A stretch of 7,194 nt of DNA. Origin: Spirosoma fluviale. GTDB taxonomy: Bacteria; Bacteroidota; Bacteroidia; Cytophagales; Spirosomataceae. This document shows positions 1-6,993 of the stretch, in pieces. How positions within the stretch are numbered: position 1 is the stretch's first letter; the number at the start of each line of letters is the position of its first letter. Location: assembly GCA_945906915.1 (NCBI GenBank), contig CAMDSI010000106.1:1-7194 (forward strand). Direction: 5' to 3'. The notes below the pieces were generated by a model. It saw only the letters and a program-made list of their open reading frames with translations. It was not told the DNA's origin and did no database searches. The position numbers were made by a program, and so were the translations under genes.

Positions 1-407
1 TTTCTATTTGGCAAAAAATAGGCACATCTGGCCAAAAAGCAGAACTTTTCGCGAACCAATGGTTATTATTTCAAAATGAGAAAGAAGTTGCAGCGCACAG
101 CACGATCGCGATAGCGCTTTTAGTGACTTTATCGACAATTATCACCTTAGTGACTATTTTCTCGTTCAAAAACCGCATGCGTCAAATGATGCTAGGCCTA
201 GTCAATTCACTTGTATTAGCGGGAGCGATGGGCTATGCTTTTTGGGTGATTTTCAAGGAGGCGGTGCCTACATTTGAACCGGAAATTCAGGGAAAATATG
301 GCTACGGATTCTACGCTTTGGTGGTTTCACTGCTAGCTAATATGATTGCGAACCGCCTGATCCGCAAGGACGAGATGCTGGTGCAATCATCGAACCGTAT
401 GCGTTAA
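1..407 (+). CDS. DUF4293 family integral membrane protein, 5' end missing
   Basis: The reading frame is open from base 3 to the TAA at 405-407, giving at least 134 residues. The start lies outside the window, and the GTG at 123 is internal rather than the true start. Three hydrophobic segments are visible: one around STIAIALLVTLSTIITLV, one around MMLGLVNSLVLAGAMGYAF and one around YGFYALVVSLLANMIANRL. They are joined by short basic loops (FKNRMRQ), and the protein ends in a charged cytoplasmic-type tail, RKDEMLVQSSNRMR. The tail pattern (DE-M-V-S-R-R at the very C-terminus), the Lys/Arg-rich loop and the small size match the Bacteroidota family DUF4293, normally about 130-160 residues with four membrane spans, so probably only the first span is missing. 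The function of the family is not known. The gene converges on the kdsD-type gene with 3 bases between stop codons. The family call rests on recalled family features, not a search. Confidence 0.8.
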   Translation, partial: SIWQKIGTSGQKAELFANQWLLFQNEKEVAAHSTIAIALLVTLSTIITLVTIFSFKNRMRQMMLGLVNSLVLAGAMGYAFWVIFKEAVPTFEPEIQGKYGYGFYALVVSLLANMIANRLIRKDEMLVQSSNRMR

Positions 408-414
408 TTATTAA
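404..414. other. Tail-to-tail gene junction with a short AT-only palindrome
   Basis: The stop codons of two convergent genes are separated by three bases. The junction forms an inverted repeat, TTAAT-T-ATTAA, at 404-414, extendable imperfectly to CGTTAAT/ATTAAACG. A stem this short and AT-only is too weak to call an intrinsic terminator, and part of the symmetry comes from two facing TAA codons. I see no GC-rich hairpin with a T-run on either side, so transcripts from both directions probably run into the opposite gene or end by Rho. Confidence 0.35.
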
Positions 415-1379
415 ACGATACCCTCTTTCAACAGGTCGTGGAGATGTACAAATCCCACGGCCTTTTTATTTGCCGTCACTACCAACTGAGTGATATTTTT
501 ACTTTGCATGATGGCCAAAGCCTCGGTGGCAAATGCCTCCGCTTCGATCGTCTTCGGCGTCGTATTCATCATATCCGCTAACACAATCGACGACCAATCC
601 TTCGAATTCTCTAACGTACGGCGAACGTCCCCATCTGTAATAATTCCCACTAAATCACCATTCGTGCCTAAAACGGCTGTGGCACCTAAACGCTTCGATG
701 AAATCTCATGAATGGCTTCTTGAATAGTAGCCGTTTGTGGAATGGCTGGGAAGTCGTGCGTCGGATAAAGATCCGCCACTTTTAAATAGAGGCGTTTGCC
801 TAGAGCGCCGCCTGGATGGTATTTGGCAAAATCCTGCGCCGTAAATCCTTTGCATTCTAATAAACAAACCGCTAAGGCATCGCCTAAAGCCAAAGCTACC
901 GTCGTGGATGTCGTAGGTGCTAGATTCATTAAATCCGCCTCCTTTTCCGCTAAGGCATGTAATATATAATCAGATTGCTGGCCTAAGTATGAGTTCTTAT
1001 TCGAGACCATCGCAATTAACTTCACTTTCAAACGCTTGATCAAAGGCACTAAAACCTTTATCTCCGGCGTATCGCCTGACTTCGAAATGCAAATCACCGC
1101 GTCGCCCTCCTGAATCATCCCCAAATCCCCGTGAATTGCATCCGCCGCGTGCATAAACAAGGCCGGAGTTCCGGTGGAGTTCATGGTGGCGACGATTTTT
1201 TGGGCAATTATGGCAGATTTACCTATTCCCGTAAAAACAATTCTCCCTGAAATGCTTAATAAATGTTCCACACAAGCCTCAAAATCGGAATTAATTCCGG
1301 CGCTTACCTGCAGAATTGCCTCGGCTTCCTGAGTTAAAACATTTTTTGCTGTAGATTGGATATTTTTGCTTAATTTCAA
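411..1379 (-). CDS. kdsD: Arabinose-5-phosphate isomerase, KpsF/GutQ/KdsD family (SIS + CBS pair)
   Basis: The enzyme interconverts D-ribulose 5-phosphate and D-arabinose 5-phosphate, the first committed step to Kdo, the sugar joining lipid A to the LPS core. It acts in the cytoplasm. With the TTG start at 1379 the protein has 322 residues. A SIS domain spans about residues 15-175 (GIGKSA, GDLGM, KSGDTPEI, LAPTTSTT, HPGGALGKR), followed by two CBS domains from about 205 to the end (GIITDGDVRR in the first). Catalytic residues reported for E. coli KdsD (K59, H88, E111, E152, H193, recalled) map to K54, H83, E106, E147 and H188, a constant offset of five, so the active site is complete and the TTG start gives the family length. 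An ATG at 1472 would add 31 hydrophobic, family-atypical residues, overlap recQ by 9 bases and run through the likely promoter. No Shine-Dalgarno is seen. The exact isomer role (KdsD versus a GutQ-like paralogue) is inferred. Confidence 0.9.
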   Translation of the reverse strand: MKLSKNIQSTAKNVLTQEAEAILQVSAGINSDFEACVEHLLSISGRIVFTGIGKSAIIAQKIVATMNSTGTPALFMHAADAIHGDLGMIQEGDAVICISKSGDTPEIKVLVPLIKRLKVKLIAMVSNKNSYLGQQSDYILHALAEKEADLMNLAPTTSTTVALALGDALAVCLLECKGFTAQDFAKYHPGGALGKRLYLKVADLYPTHDFPAIPQTATIQEAIHEISSKRLGATAVLGTNGDLVGIITDGDVRRTLENSKDWSSIVLADMMNTTPKTIEAEAFATEALAIMQSKNITQLVVTANKKAVGFVHLHDLLKEGIV

Positions 1380-1400
1380 TGTTAGAAGAATTTGTAGGGG

Positions 1401-1408
1401 CAAAGATA
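1401..1408 (-). promoter_or_regulatory. Putative Bacteroidota -7 promoter element for kdsD
   Basis: Read on the minus strand, 1408-1401 is TATCTTTG, an exact match to the Bacteroidota -7 consensus TAnnTTTG used by the primary sigma factor. A TTG at 1435-1433 is the only nearby -33 candidate, but the 24-base spacer is slightly longer than the usual 17-23, so the -33 part is weak. Initiation would fall near 1395, leaving a leader of roughly 15 bases before the TTG start at 1379. This also argues against translation from the ATG at 1472, which lies upstream of the element. The element is short enough to occur by chance in AT-rich DNA. Confidence 0.45.
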
Positions 1409-1463
1409 AGTAGAAAAGCCCGCAGAAATTAACAATCGCCGAAACATCACATTTAATCAAATT

Positions 1464-3776
1464 ATGCCCCATCCAATAACCATCGAAAGCTTGAAGGAAC
1501 AGCTAAAAAAAACCTTTGGTTTTAGCCAATTTAGGGGAGAACAAGAAGCCATTATTTTAAATACCGTTCAAGGCAAGAATAGTTTTGTTCTAATGCCTAC
1601 GGGCGCGGGCAAATCGCTTTGCTATCAATTACCTGCTATTGTGATGGAAGGAACGGCTATAGTTATCTCTCCATTAATCGCTTTGATGAAGAATCAAGTG
1701 GACCAAATGGTCGCATTTGGCATTAATGCACAATTTTTAAATTCCTCTTTAACGCGCGCTGAAATCAACCGCGTGAAAGCCGAAGTGATCTCGGGAGCCG
1801 TAAAATTATTATACATCGCACCAGAATCACTGAATAAGCAGGAGAACCTGAATTTCTTAAAGCAAGCTAAAATATCGTTTGTGGCCATCGACGAGGCACA
1901 TTGCATCTCGGAATGGGGACACGATTTTAGACCTGAATACCGCAAAATACGTACTATCATCGAGACGATCGATGAGAAAATGCCCATCATCGCTTTAACG
2001 GCTACGGCAACACCGAAAGTGCAAATCGACATCCAAAAGACCTTAAATCTGGAAGATGCCACTGTATTTAAAACCTCCTTTAATCGCAAGAATCTCTATT
2101 ACGAGATCCGATCGAAGAAAGACATAGACAAGCAATTAATCCGTTTCATTAAGTCCCATAACGGGAAAGCGGGGATCATTTATTGCCTTTCAAGAAAGCG
2201 TGTGGAGGAAATTGCCGAATTATTGCACGTGAATAGCGTGAAAGCCCTGCCCTACCACGCCGGATTAGAGCCACAGGTGAGAATGTCGAACCAAGAAGCT
2301 TTCTTGAATGAAGAGGTGGATGTGATGGTGGCGACGATTGCATTTGGGATGGGGATTGATAAACCCGATGTACGTTTTGTGATTCACTATGACGCCCCTA
2401 AATCGTTAGAGGGTTATTACCAAGAGACGGGGCGTGCTGGACGCGATGGTTTAGATGGAACTTGTATCCTATTCTATACCTACGATGATATATTGAAATT
2501 AGATAAGTTTAATAAAGATAAAGCCGTTACAGAGAAGGAGAATGCTAAAATTCTACTTTCTGAAATGGTCTATTACACGAATTTAGGGGTTTGCCGCCGC
2601 AAGCAATTGCTTCATTATTTTGGGGAGCATATGGCAGAAAACTGCGGATTCTGCGATAATTGTATGCACCCTACGCCTACTTTTAAGGCAGAAGACGAAG
2701 TAAGTCTGGTCTTAAAAGCGGTGAAACAAACAGGCGAACTTTTCGACGCAGAACACATCGCAGACTTCTTAGTAGGTAAATCCAATTCCTTCATTGCGAG
2801 CCACGAGCAGGAGAAATTATCCTTGTTTGGGACAGGGAAAAATCTTTCTTGGATTAGCCCAGAAGTAGATGAAGACGACGATTTCGACGACGATGATTCA
2901 GATGAGGATACGCCTAAGAAGCCGAAAATGCGCAAAACCGCATCGAAGCCAGTGCCCATCGAAGACGAAAAATCTCCTTGGATCTCGTTTATTAAGCAAA
3001 TGGCAATCTTTGGCCTCCTAGAAAAAGACATCGAGAATTATGGTGTTCTTAAAATTTCTAAGGCCGGGACCGCTTTCCTAAAGCAATCCTTCCCTATTAC
3101 TTTTTACCGAGATCATGACTACGAAAAAGAGGCTGAGCCTACAGAAAGTGATGATGATAATGCGGCATTAGGTGCGAAAGCTTACGATGATGCGCTTTTC
3201 GAAATTCTGAAAACCCTACGCAAGAAAATTGCGAAAGAGAAAAATTTACCTCCTTACGTTATTTTCCAGGATCCTTCTTTGGAAGAAATGGCAACCACCT
3301 ATCCGACTACACAGGACGAAATGGCCCAAATCAACGGAGTCGGAATGGGTAAAGTCGTGAAATTTGGTAAACCGTTCATCGAAGTAATTAATCGCTACGT
3401 AGAGGAAAATGAGATCGAAACGGCGAAGGAAGTGGTGGTTAAATCGACGGTAAATAAGTCCAAAATTAAGATTTACATCATCCAACAAGTGGATCGCAAA
3501 ATCGACTTAGACCTGATTGCCGAACAAAAAGAGGTCAGCATGGCAGAATTGATCGAGGAAATCGAGACAATTTGCTTCTCTGGAACGAAACTGACCCTGG
3601 ACTATTACATAAATCAGGTCATCGAGCTAGATAAGCAAGACGAGATCTACGAATATTTTATGTCTGCAGACACCGATGACATCGCGGATGCCTTAGAAAA
3701 TTGTGAAATTGAAGATGTGACCGAAGAGGAACTTCGATTAATGCGTATTAAGTTTTTAAGTGAATTAGCCAATTAA
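1464..3776 (+). CDS. recQ: ATP-dependent DNA helicase RecQ, long Bacteroidota form
   Basis: This is a 3'-to-5' DNA helicase of recombination and replication-fork repair. Visible in the 770 residues are: the Q-motif region near F20-Q27; Walker A PTGAGKS (45-51); DEAH (143-146) followed by the RecQ aromatic-rich loop around EWGHDFRP (150-157); TATATP (179-184); motif VI QETGRAGRDG (320-329); and a zinc-binding set C377, C394, C397, C400. A winged-helix region (about 410-550) is interrupted by a strongly acidic stretch near 468-482 followed by a Lys/Arg-rich segment. An HRDC domain lies at about 572-650 (PPYVIFQDPSLEEMA, INGVGMGKV). A further region of about 110 residues (660-770) is absent from the 609-residue E. 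coli protein and ends in EEELRLMRIKFLSELAN, which I recall from Bacteroidota RecQ. All helicase motifs are intact. The ATG at 1464 gives the expected N-terminus with no Shine-Dalgarno. The gene is divergent from kdsD and 7 bases upstream of purD. Confidence 0.96.
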   Translation: MPHPITIESLKEQLKKTFGFSQFRGEQEAIILNTVQGKNSFVLMPTGAGKSLCYQLPAIVMEGTAIVISPLIALMKNQVDQMVAFGINAQFLNSSLTRAEINRVKAEVISGAVKLLYIAPESLNKQENLNFLKQAKISFVAIDEAHCISEWGHDFRPEYRKIRTIIETIDEKMPIIALTATATPKVQIDIQKTLNLEDATVFKTSFNRKNLYYEIRSKKDIDKQLIRFIKSHNGKAGIIYCLSRKRVEEIAELLHVNSVKALPYHAGLEPQVRMSNQEAFLNEEVDVMVATIAFGMGIDKPDVRFVIHYDAPKSLEGYYQETGRAGRDGLDGTCILFYTYDDILKLDKFNKDKAVTEKENAKILLSEMVYYTNLGVCRRKQLLHYFGEHMAENCGFCDNCMHPTPTFKAEDEVSLVLKAVKQTGELFDAEHIADFLVGKSNSFIASHEQEKLSLFGTGKNLSWISPEVDEDDDFDDDDSDEDTPKKPKMRKTASKPVPIEDEKSPWISFIKQMAIFGLLEKDIENYGVLKISKAGTAFLKQSFPITFYRDHDYEKEAEPTESDDDNAALGAKAYDDALFEILKTLRKKIAKEKNLPPYVIFQDPSLEEMATTYPTTQDEMAQINGVGMGKVVKFGKPFIEVINRYVEENEIETAKEVVVKSTVNKSKIKIYIIQQVDRKIDLDLIAEQKEVSMAELIEEIETICFSGTKLTLDYYINQVIELDKQDEIYEYFMSADTDDIADALENCEIEDVTEEELRLMRIKFLSELAN

Positions 3777-3783
3777 TCAACAT

Positions 3784-5070
3784 ATGAACGTTTTAATTTT
3801 AGGTGCTGGAGGCCGTGAACACGCTTTTTCTTGGAAGATTAGCCAAAGCCCTATCCTAGGTAATTTATACATTGCCCCTGGTAATCCAGGAACCGCACAA
3901 TGCGGAACGAATTTAGATTTCGGCGTGACGGATTTTGAAGGAATCGTGGCGGCCATCCGCGCACATGATATCGGATTAGTGGTAGTAGGTCCAGAAGAAC
4001 CTCTTGTAAAAGGTGTTCGGAACTTTATTGAATCTCACGACGACCTAAAACACGTAGGCATTGTAGGACCTGGCGCAGACGGAGCCCAAATCGAAGGCAG
4101 CAAAGACTTCTCGAAGAACTTTATGCACAAGTATGGCATTCCTACGGCAGCCTCTCAAACATTTACGAAAGATACGATTGCAGATGGCCTAGCCTATCTT
4201 CAAAAACAATCGCTTCCCATCGTGTTAAAAGCAGATGGTTTAGCGGCTGGGAAAGGGGTGATTATCGCATTGACTCTTCAGGAGGCGGAAACAGCTTTGA
4301 ATGAGATGCTTTTAGAGGCGAAGTTTGGCGATGCGAGTTCCAAAGTCGTGATCGAACAATTCCTGCGTGGCATCGAATTATCCGTTTTTGTCCTTTCCGA
4401 TGGAGAAAATTACGTCATACTTCCTGAAGCGAAAGATTATAAGCGCATCAGCGAAAATGACGAAGGTTTAAATACCGGAGGTATGGGAGCGGTTTCGCCG
4501 GTTCCATTTGCGAATGCAAAATTCATGGAGGTCGTGAAGCAAAAGGTGATCGAACCTACGGTGAAAGGATTAAAAGCTGAAAATATTGACTACAAAGGAT
4601 TCATCTTTATCGGTTTAATGAACCACGAAGGGGAGCCTTATGTCATCGAATACAATGCTAGGATGGGAGATCCTGAAACCGAGGTAGTTTTACCTAGAAT
4701 CGAATCAGATTTCCTATCTTTGTTAATTGCAGCCTCTAATGGCACGCTGAGCGAACAAAAAATTTCAATTTTGGACCAATTCGCTGTTACTACTATGTTA
4801 GTCGCAGGTGGATATCCAGAAGAATACCGCAAAGGCGATGTCATATCAGGGCTAGAAAAAGTGGAAGATGCAATCATTTTCCACGCAGGAACAACGTCGA
4901 AAGACGGTGAAATTAGTACCAGCGGTGGCCGTGTAATGGCGCTAACTGGAACTTCGAATACCTTGGAAAGAGCGATCCAGAAATCACAAAAGGCCGCTCA
5001 AACCATTCAATTCGAAGGCAAAAACTTTAGAAGAGACATCGGATTAGATGTATTAAGATATGGCATGTAA
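3784..5070 (+). CDS. purD: Phosphoribosylamine--glycine ligase (GAR synthetase)
   Basis: The enzyme joins 5-phosphoribosylamine to glycine using ATP, the second step of de novo purine synthesis, in the cytoplasm. The protein has 428 residues, the normal length of a monofunctional PurD with no fused PurM or PurN. The N-terminal domain starts with the glycine-rich MNVLILGAGGREHAF and includes APGNPGTA (31-38) and VVGPEEPL (67-74). The ATP-grasp domain shows the signature LKADGLAAGKGV (148-159), EGLNTGGMGAVSP (227-239) and the metal-binding EYNARMGDPETEVVLPR (289-305). The C-terminal domain carries VAGGYPEEYRKGD (340-352), HAGT (367-370) and GGRVMALTG (381-389). No key motif is missing. The ATG at 3784 fits the family N-terminus exactly. 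It follows the recQ stop by 7 bases, with no room for its own promoter or a purine riboswitch, so it is probably read from the recQ side or from a promoter inside recQ. Its last 11 bases overlap the next gene. Confidence 0.98.
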   Translation: MNVLILGAGGREHAFSWKISQSPILGNLYIAPGNPGTAQCGTNLDFGVTDFEGIVAAIRAHDIGLVVVGPEEPLVKGVRNFIESHDDLKHVGIVGPGADGAQIEGSKDFSKNFMHKYGIPTAASQTFTKDTIADGLAYLQKQSLPIVLKADGLAAGKGVIIALTLQEAETALNEMLLEAKFGDASSKVVIEQFLRGIELSVFVLSDGENYVILPEAKDYKRISENDEGLNTGGMGAVSPVPFANAKFMEVVKQKVIEPTVKGLKAENIDYKGFIFIGLMNHEGEPYVIEYNARMGDPETEVVLPRIESDFLSLLIAASNGTLSEQKISILDQFAVTTMLVAGGYPEEYRKGDVISGLEKVEDAIIFHAGTTSKDGEISTSGGRVMALTGTSNTLERAIQKSQKAAQTIQFEGKNFRRDIGLDVLRYGM

Positions 5071-6520
5071 ATCGTGTTCTAGCGGATCTTGTGGATCTGC
5101 CAGCGAAACTGGTGAGGTAAAAGGCTGCCAAAGTAATGGGGGCTGCGGCACCGGTGGCTGCAATAAAATGAACGTCTTTGACTGGCTTTCAGACCTAGAT
5201 GTACCTTCTTTTCAACGCTACGATATCGTAGAGGTGAAGTTTAAAGGGGGTAGAAAAGAATATTTCCGCAATACAGATGTTTTAGAATTGCACACGGGGG
5301 ATTCCGTGATGGTCGATTCGAGCAGCGGAACCCAATTAGGCGTTGTTTCCCTTCAAGGAGAATTAGTTAGACTTCAATTATTGAAGAAAAACATCAAAGA
5401 CGACGATAAGGTCAAAACTATCTTCCGAATAGCGACAGATAAAGACATCGAAAAGCACGAGCTATCGATGGCGCGTGATTTACCGACCATGTATCGTGGC
5501 CGTCAAATCATTCACGATCTTAAGATAAACATGAAATTATCGGATGTGGAATTCCAATCCGATGGATCAAAAGCGATCTTCTATTATTCTTCCGAAGACC
5601 GCGTCGATTTCCGTGAATTAATCAAATTACTCGCGACCGAATTTAAGATTCGGGTCGAGATGAAGCAGATTTCATTACGCCAAGAGGCGGGTCGATTAGG
5701 TGGAATTGGCGTTTGTGGACGCGAATTATGCTGTTCCACCTGGCTATCTGATTTTAAAAACGTGACCACTTCTGCGGCACGCTACCAAAATCTTTCCCTC
5801 AACCCAGTCAAATTAAGTGGCCAATGCGGTCGCTTGAAATGCTGCTTGAACTACGAATTAGAGACGTATATGGATGCCCTTAAAAGCATTCCAACGATTG
5901 AAGGCCGACTAAAGACAAAGCGCGGGGAAGCCGTCTTGCAAAAGACAGACATCTTCAAGCGAATGATGTGGTTCGGAATTGTAGGTGAAGAAGCTATTTG
6001 GATTCCCGTAAGCTGCGATCGCGTAGCTGAAATCGTTGACTTAAATAAGAAAGGCATTATTCCGGAGTCGTTTGAGGATCTGAATCCAGATGCTCAAACG
6101 GTGGAAAAACCTACTTTATCTGAGCTAAACTCTGATTTAGAGCGGATGGATAAGAAATATGGCGGCATAAAATCAGGCAATCGCAATAACCGCAAGCCTG
6201 GTGGAAATCGTGACGGTGGTAATCGGGGACCTCGTCCGGAAGGACAAGATCGTGGGCCTCGCCCAGATCGTGGACCTAGACCTCCGCGTCCAGAAGGAGA
6301 AAACCGCGGGCCTCGTCCAGAAGGACAAGATCGGGGACCTCGCCCGGATCGCGGACCTAGACCGCCGCGTCCAGAAGGTGAAAACCGTCCACCAAGACCA
6401 GAAGGCAATGCGCCTCAGGCAGATGGTTCGACGGCAACACCTAAGCCATTCAAGAAGAAAAAGAAGTTTAAACCAAGACCTCCTAGAGATGGTGCAGCGC
6501 CTACCACACCTGAAGCCTAG
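5060..6520 (+). CDS. ricT: RicT/YaaT-type PSP1 domain protein with Cys-rich head and Arg/Pro-rich tail
   Basis: In Bacillus subtilis, RicT (YaaT) forms an iron-sulfur complex with RicA and RicF that assists RNase Y in mRNA maturation. That role is carried over here by homology only. The 486 residues divide into three parts. A Cys-rich head has C3, C6, C11, C23, C29 and C34 with Gly/Ser between them. The PSP1 core runs from about 45 to 330 and contains the paired family motif CX4CC twice (C219/C224/C225 in VCGRELCC and C256/C261/C262 in QCGRLKCC), the likely Fe-S ligands. A disordered basic tail from about 370 on has a perfect 27-residue tandem repeat at 389-442 and a KKKKKFK patch. The CNKMNVFDWLSDL stretch after the head is, as I recall, conserved in Bacteroidota members. 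The ATG at 5060 lies inside the purD end (11-base overlap), indicating coupled expression. Whether RicA/RicF partners exist here cannot be seen. Confidence 0.92.
   Translation: MACKSCSSGSCGSASETGEVKGCQSNGGCGTGGCNKMNVFDWLSDLDVPSFQRYDIVEVKFKGGRKEYFRNTDVLELHTGDSVMVDSSSGTQLGVVSLQGELVRLQLLKKNIKDDDKVKTIFRIATDKDIEKHELSMARDLPTMYRGRQIIHDLKINMKLSDVEFQSDGSKAIFYYSSEDRVDFRELIKLLATEFKIRVEMKQISLRQEAGRLGGIGVCGRELCCSTWLSDFKNVTTSAARYQNLSLNPVKLSGQCGRLKCCLNYELETYMDALKSIPTIEGRLKTKRGEAVLQKTDIFKRMMWFGIVGEEAIWIPVSCDRVAEIVDLNKKGIIPESFEDLNPDAQTVEKPTLSELNSDLERMDKKYGGIKSGNRNNRKPGGNRDGGNRGPRPEGQDRGPRPDRGPRPPRPEGENRGPRPEGQDRGPRPDRGPRPPRPEGENRPPRPEGNAPQADGSTATPKPFKKKKKFKPRPPRDGAAPTTPEA
6224..6409 (+). repeat. Tandem 81-bp coding repeat in the ricT tail (two copies plus a partial third)
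   Basis: Unit 1 (6224-6304) and unit 2 (6305-6385) each encode the same 27 residues, built from RGPRPEGQD, RGPRPD and RGPRPPRPEGEN. A shortened third copy (6386-6409) encodes RPPRPEGN. By eye the two full units differ at 9 of 81 bases, all at third codon positions and all synonymous. The product is a low-complexity, positively charged, probably disordered stretch resembling RNA-binding Arg/Gly/Pro tails. Copy number may vary between strains. Confidence 0.93.
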
Positions 6521-6989
6521 TATTGGAATAATCTTACTACTAAGCCTCCTGCTAACCGCTTGTGGTGAATCAGGAGTTGCTTTAGATGAGACGAAGAGTT
6601 TTGACGAAATGGGTTGGATTCAAAAGCAACCTATAGGTTTTGACGTAAGTATTCCTGATTCTTTAAGTAGCTATGCGGTTTACTTGGTGGTGCGACAAAA
6701 TAATTCCTATCCCTTTTATAATTTGTATATCAGTCCCAGCATTTTAGATGCAAAGGGCAAAACCATACAAAAAGGCTTAGCTGAAGCTATTTTATATGAC
6801 CCGAAGACAGGGAAGCCGAAAGGTGCTGGTTTTGGCGATATCTATGAGAAAAAATTTCTTGTATATCCTGCACTGAAATTCCCTCGAAAAGGAAACTACA
6901 AAATTCAAATGGAACAATCGATGCGCGTAGATACGCTGTCAGGAATAGTTTCCATAGGCCTACTTCTAGAAAAAAACGAGAGAAAATAA
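6489..6989 (+). CDS. gldH: Gliding motility lipoprotein GldH
   Basis: GldH is a lipoprotein needed for gliding in Flavobacterium johnsoniae and also found in many non-gliding Bacteroidota. From the ATG at 6489 the protein has 166 residues. It begins with a lipoprotein signal peptide: basic N-region (R4, K9), hydrophobic core IGIILLLSLLL, and lipobox LTAC with the lipidated cysteine at C25. The mature part carries motifs I recall from the family: SYPFYNLY (about 73-80), DPKTGKPKGAGFGDIY (104-119) and MRVDTLSGI (145-153). Length matches the family. The frame stays open far upstream, back to 6201 through the ricT tail, but that stretch is a shadow of the Arg/Pro repeat, so the long start is rejected. 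A CTG at 6510 is a less likely alternative start. The ATG lies inside ricT, giving a 32-base overlap. The downstream regulator follows by 4 bases. Confidence 0.9.
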   Translation: MVQRLPHLKPSIGIILLLSLLLTACGESGVALDETKSFDEMGWIQKQPIGFDVSIPDSLSSYAVYLVVRQNNSYPFYNLYISPSILDAKGKTIQKGLAEAILYDPKTGKPKGAGFGDIYEKKFLVYPALKFPRKGNYKIQMEQSMRVDTLSGIVSIGLLLEKNERK

Positions 6990-6993
6990 GCGC

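Noticed and set aside
490..711. Plus-strand small open frame antisense to kdsD
   Set aside because: It is a shadow of the CBS-domain coding region with no independent evidence.
1361..1368. TATTTTTG on the + strand as a -7 element for recQ
   Set aside because: It matches TAnnTTTG, but there is no -33 partner at 17-23 bases, it lies inside the kdsD coding region about 95 bases before recQ, and the area is AT-rich, so a chance match is likely.
1380..1472. N-terminal extension of the kdsD frame from an ATG at 1472
   Set aside because: It overlaps recQ divergently, crosses the probable promoter, and is not typical of KpsF/GutQ proteins, which have about 320 residues.
1694..2089. Minus-strand open frame of 131 codons within recQ
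   Set aside because: It lies wholly antisense to conserved helicase motifs and shows no recognisable family or own signals.
2615..3031. Minus-strand open frame with a poly-Ser stretch
   Set aside because: It lies antisense to recQ; the Ser run is simply the reverse complement of the GAC/GAT/GAA codons of the acidic insert.
3774..3786. Possible purine riboswitch or purine operator before purD
   Set aside because: Only 7 bases separate recQ and purD, so no structured leader fits.
6094..6408. Minus-strand open frame rich in Gly/Arg/Ser over the repeat
   Set aside because: It is antisense to the Arg/Pro/Gly repeat of ricT, its low complexity derives from that repeat, and it matches no family I know.
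6201..6488. Long upstream extension of the gldH frame
   Set aside because: This is the +1 shadow of the ricT tail repeat; its repetitive Val/Asp/Lys content mirrors the Arg/Pro codons, and a proper lipoprotein signal peptide begins at ATG 6489.
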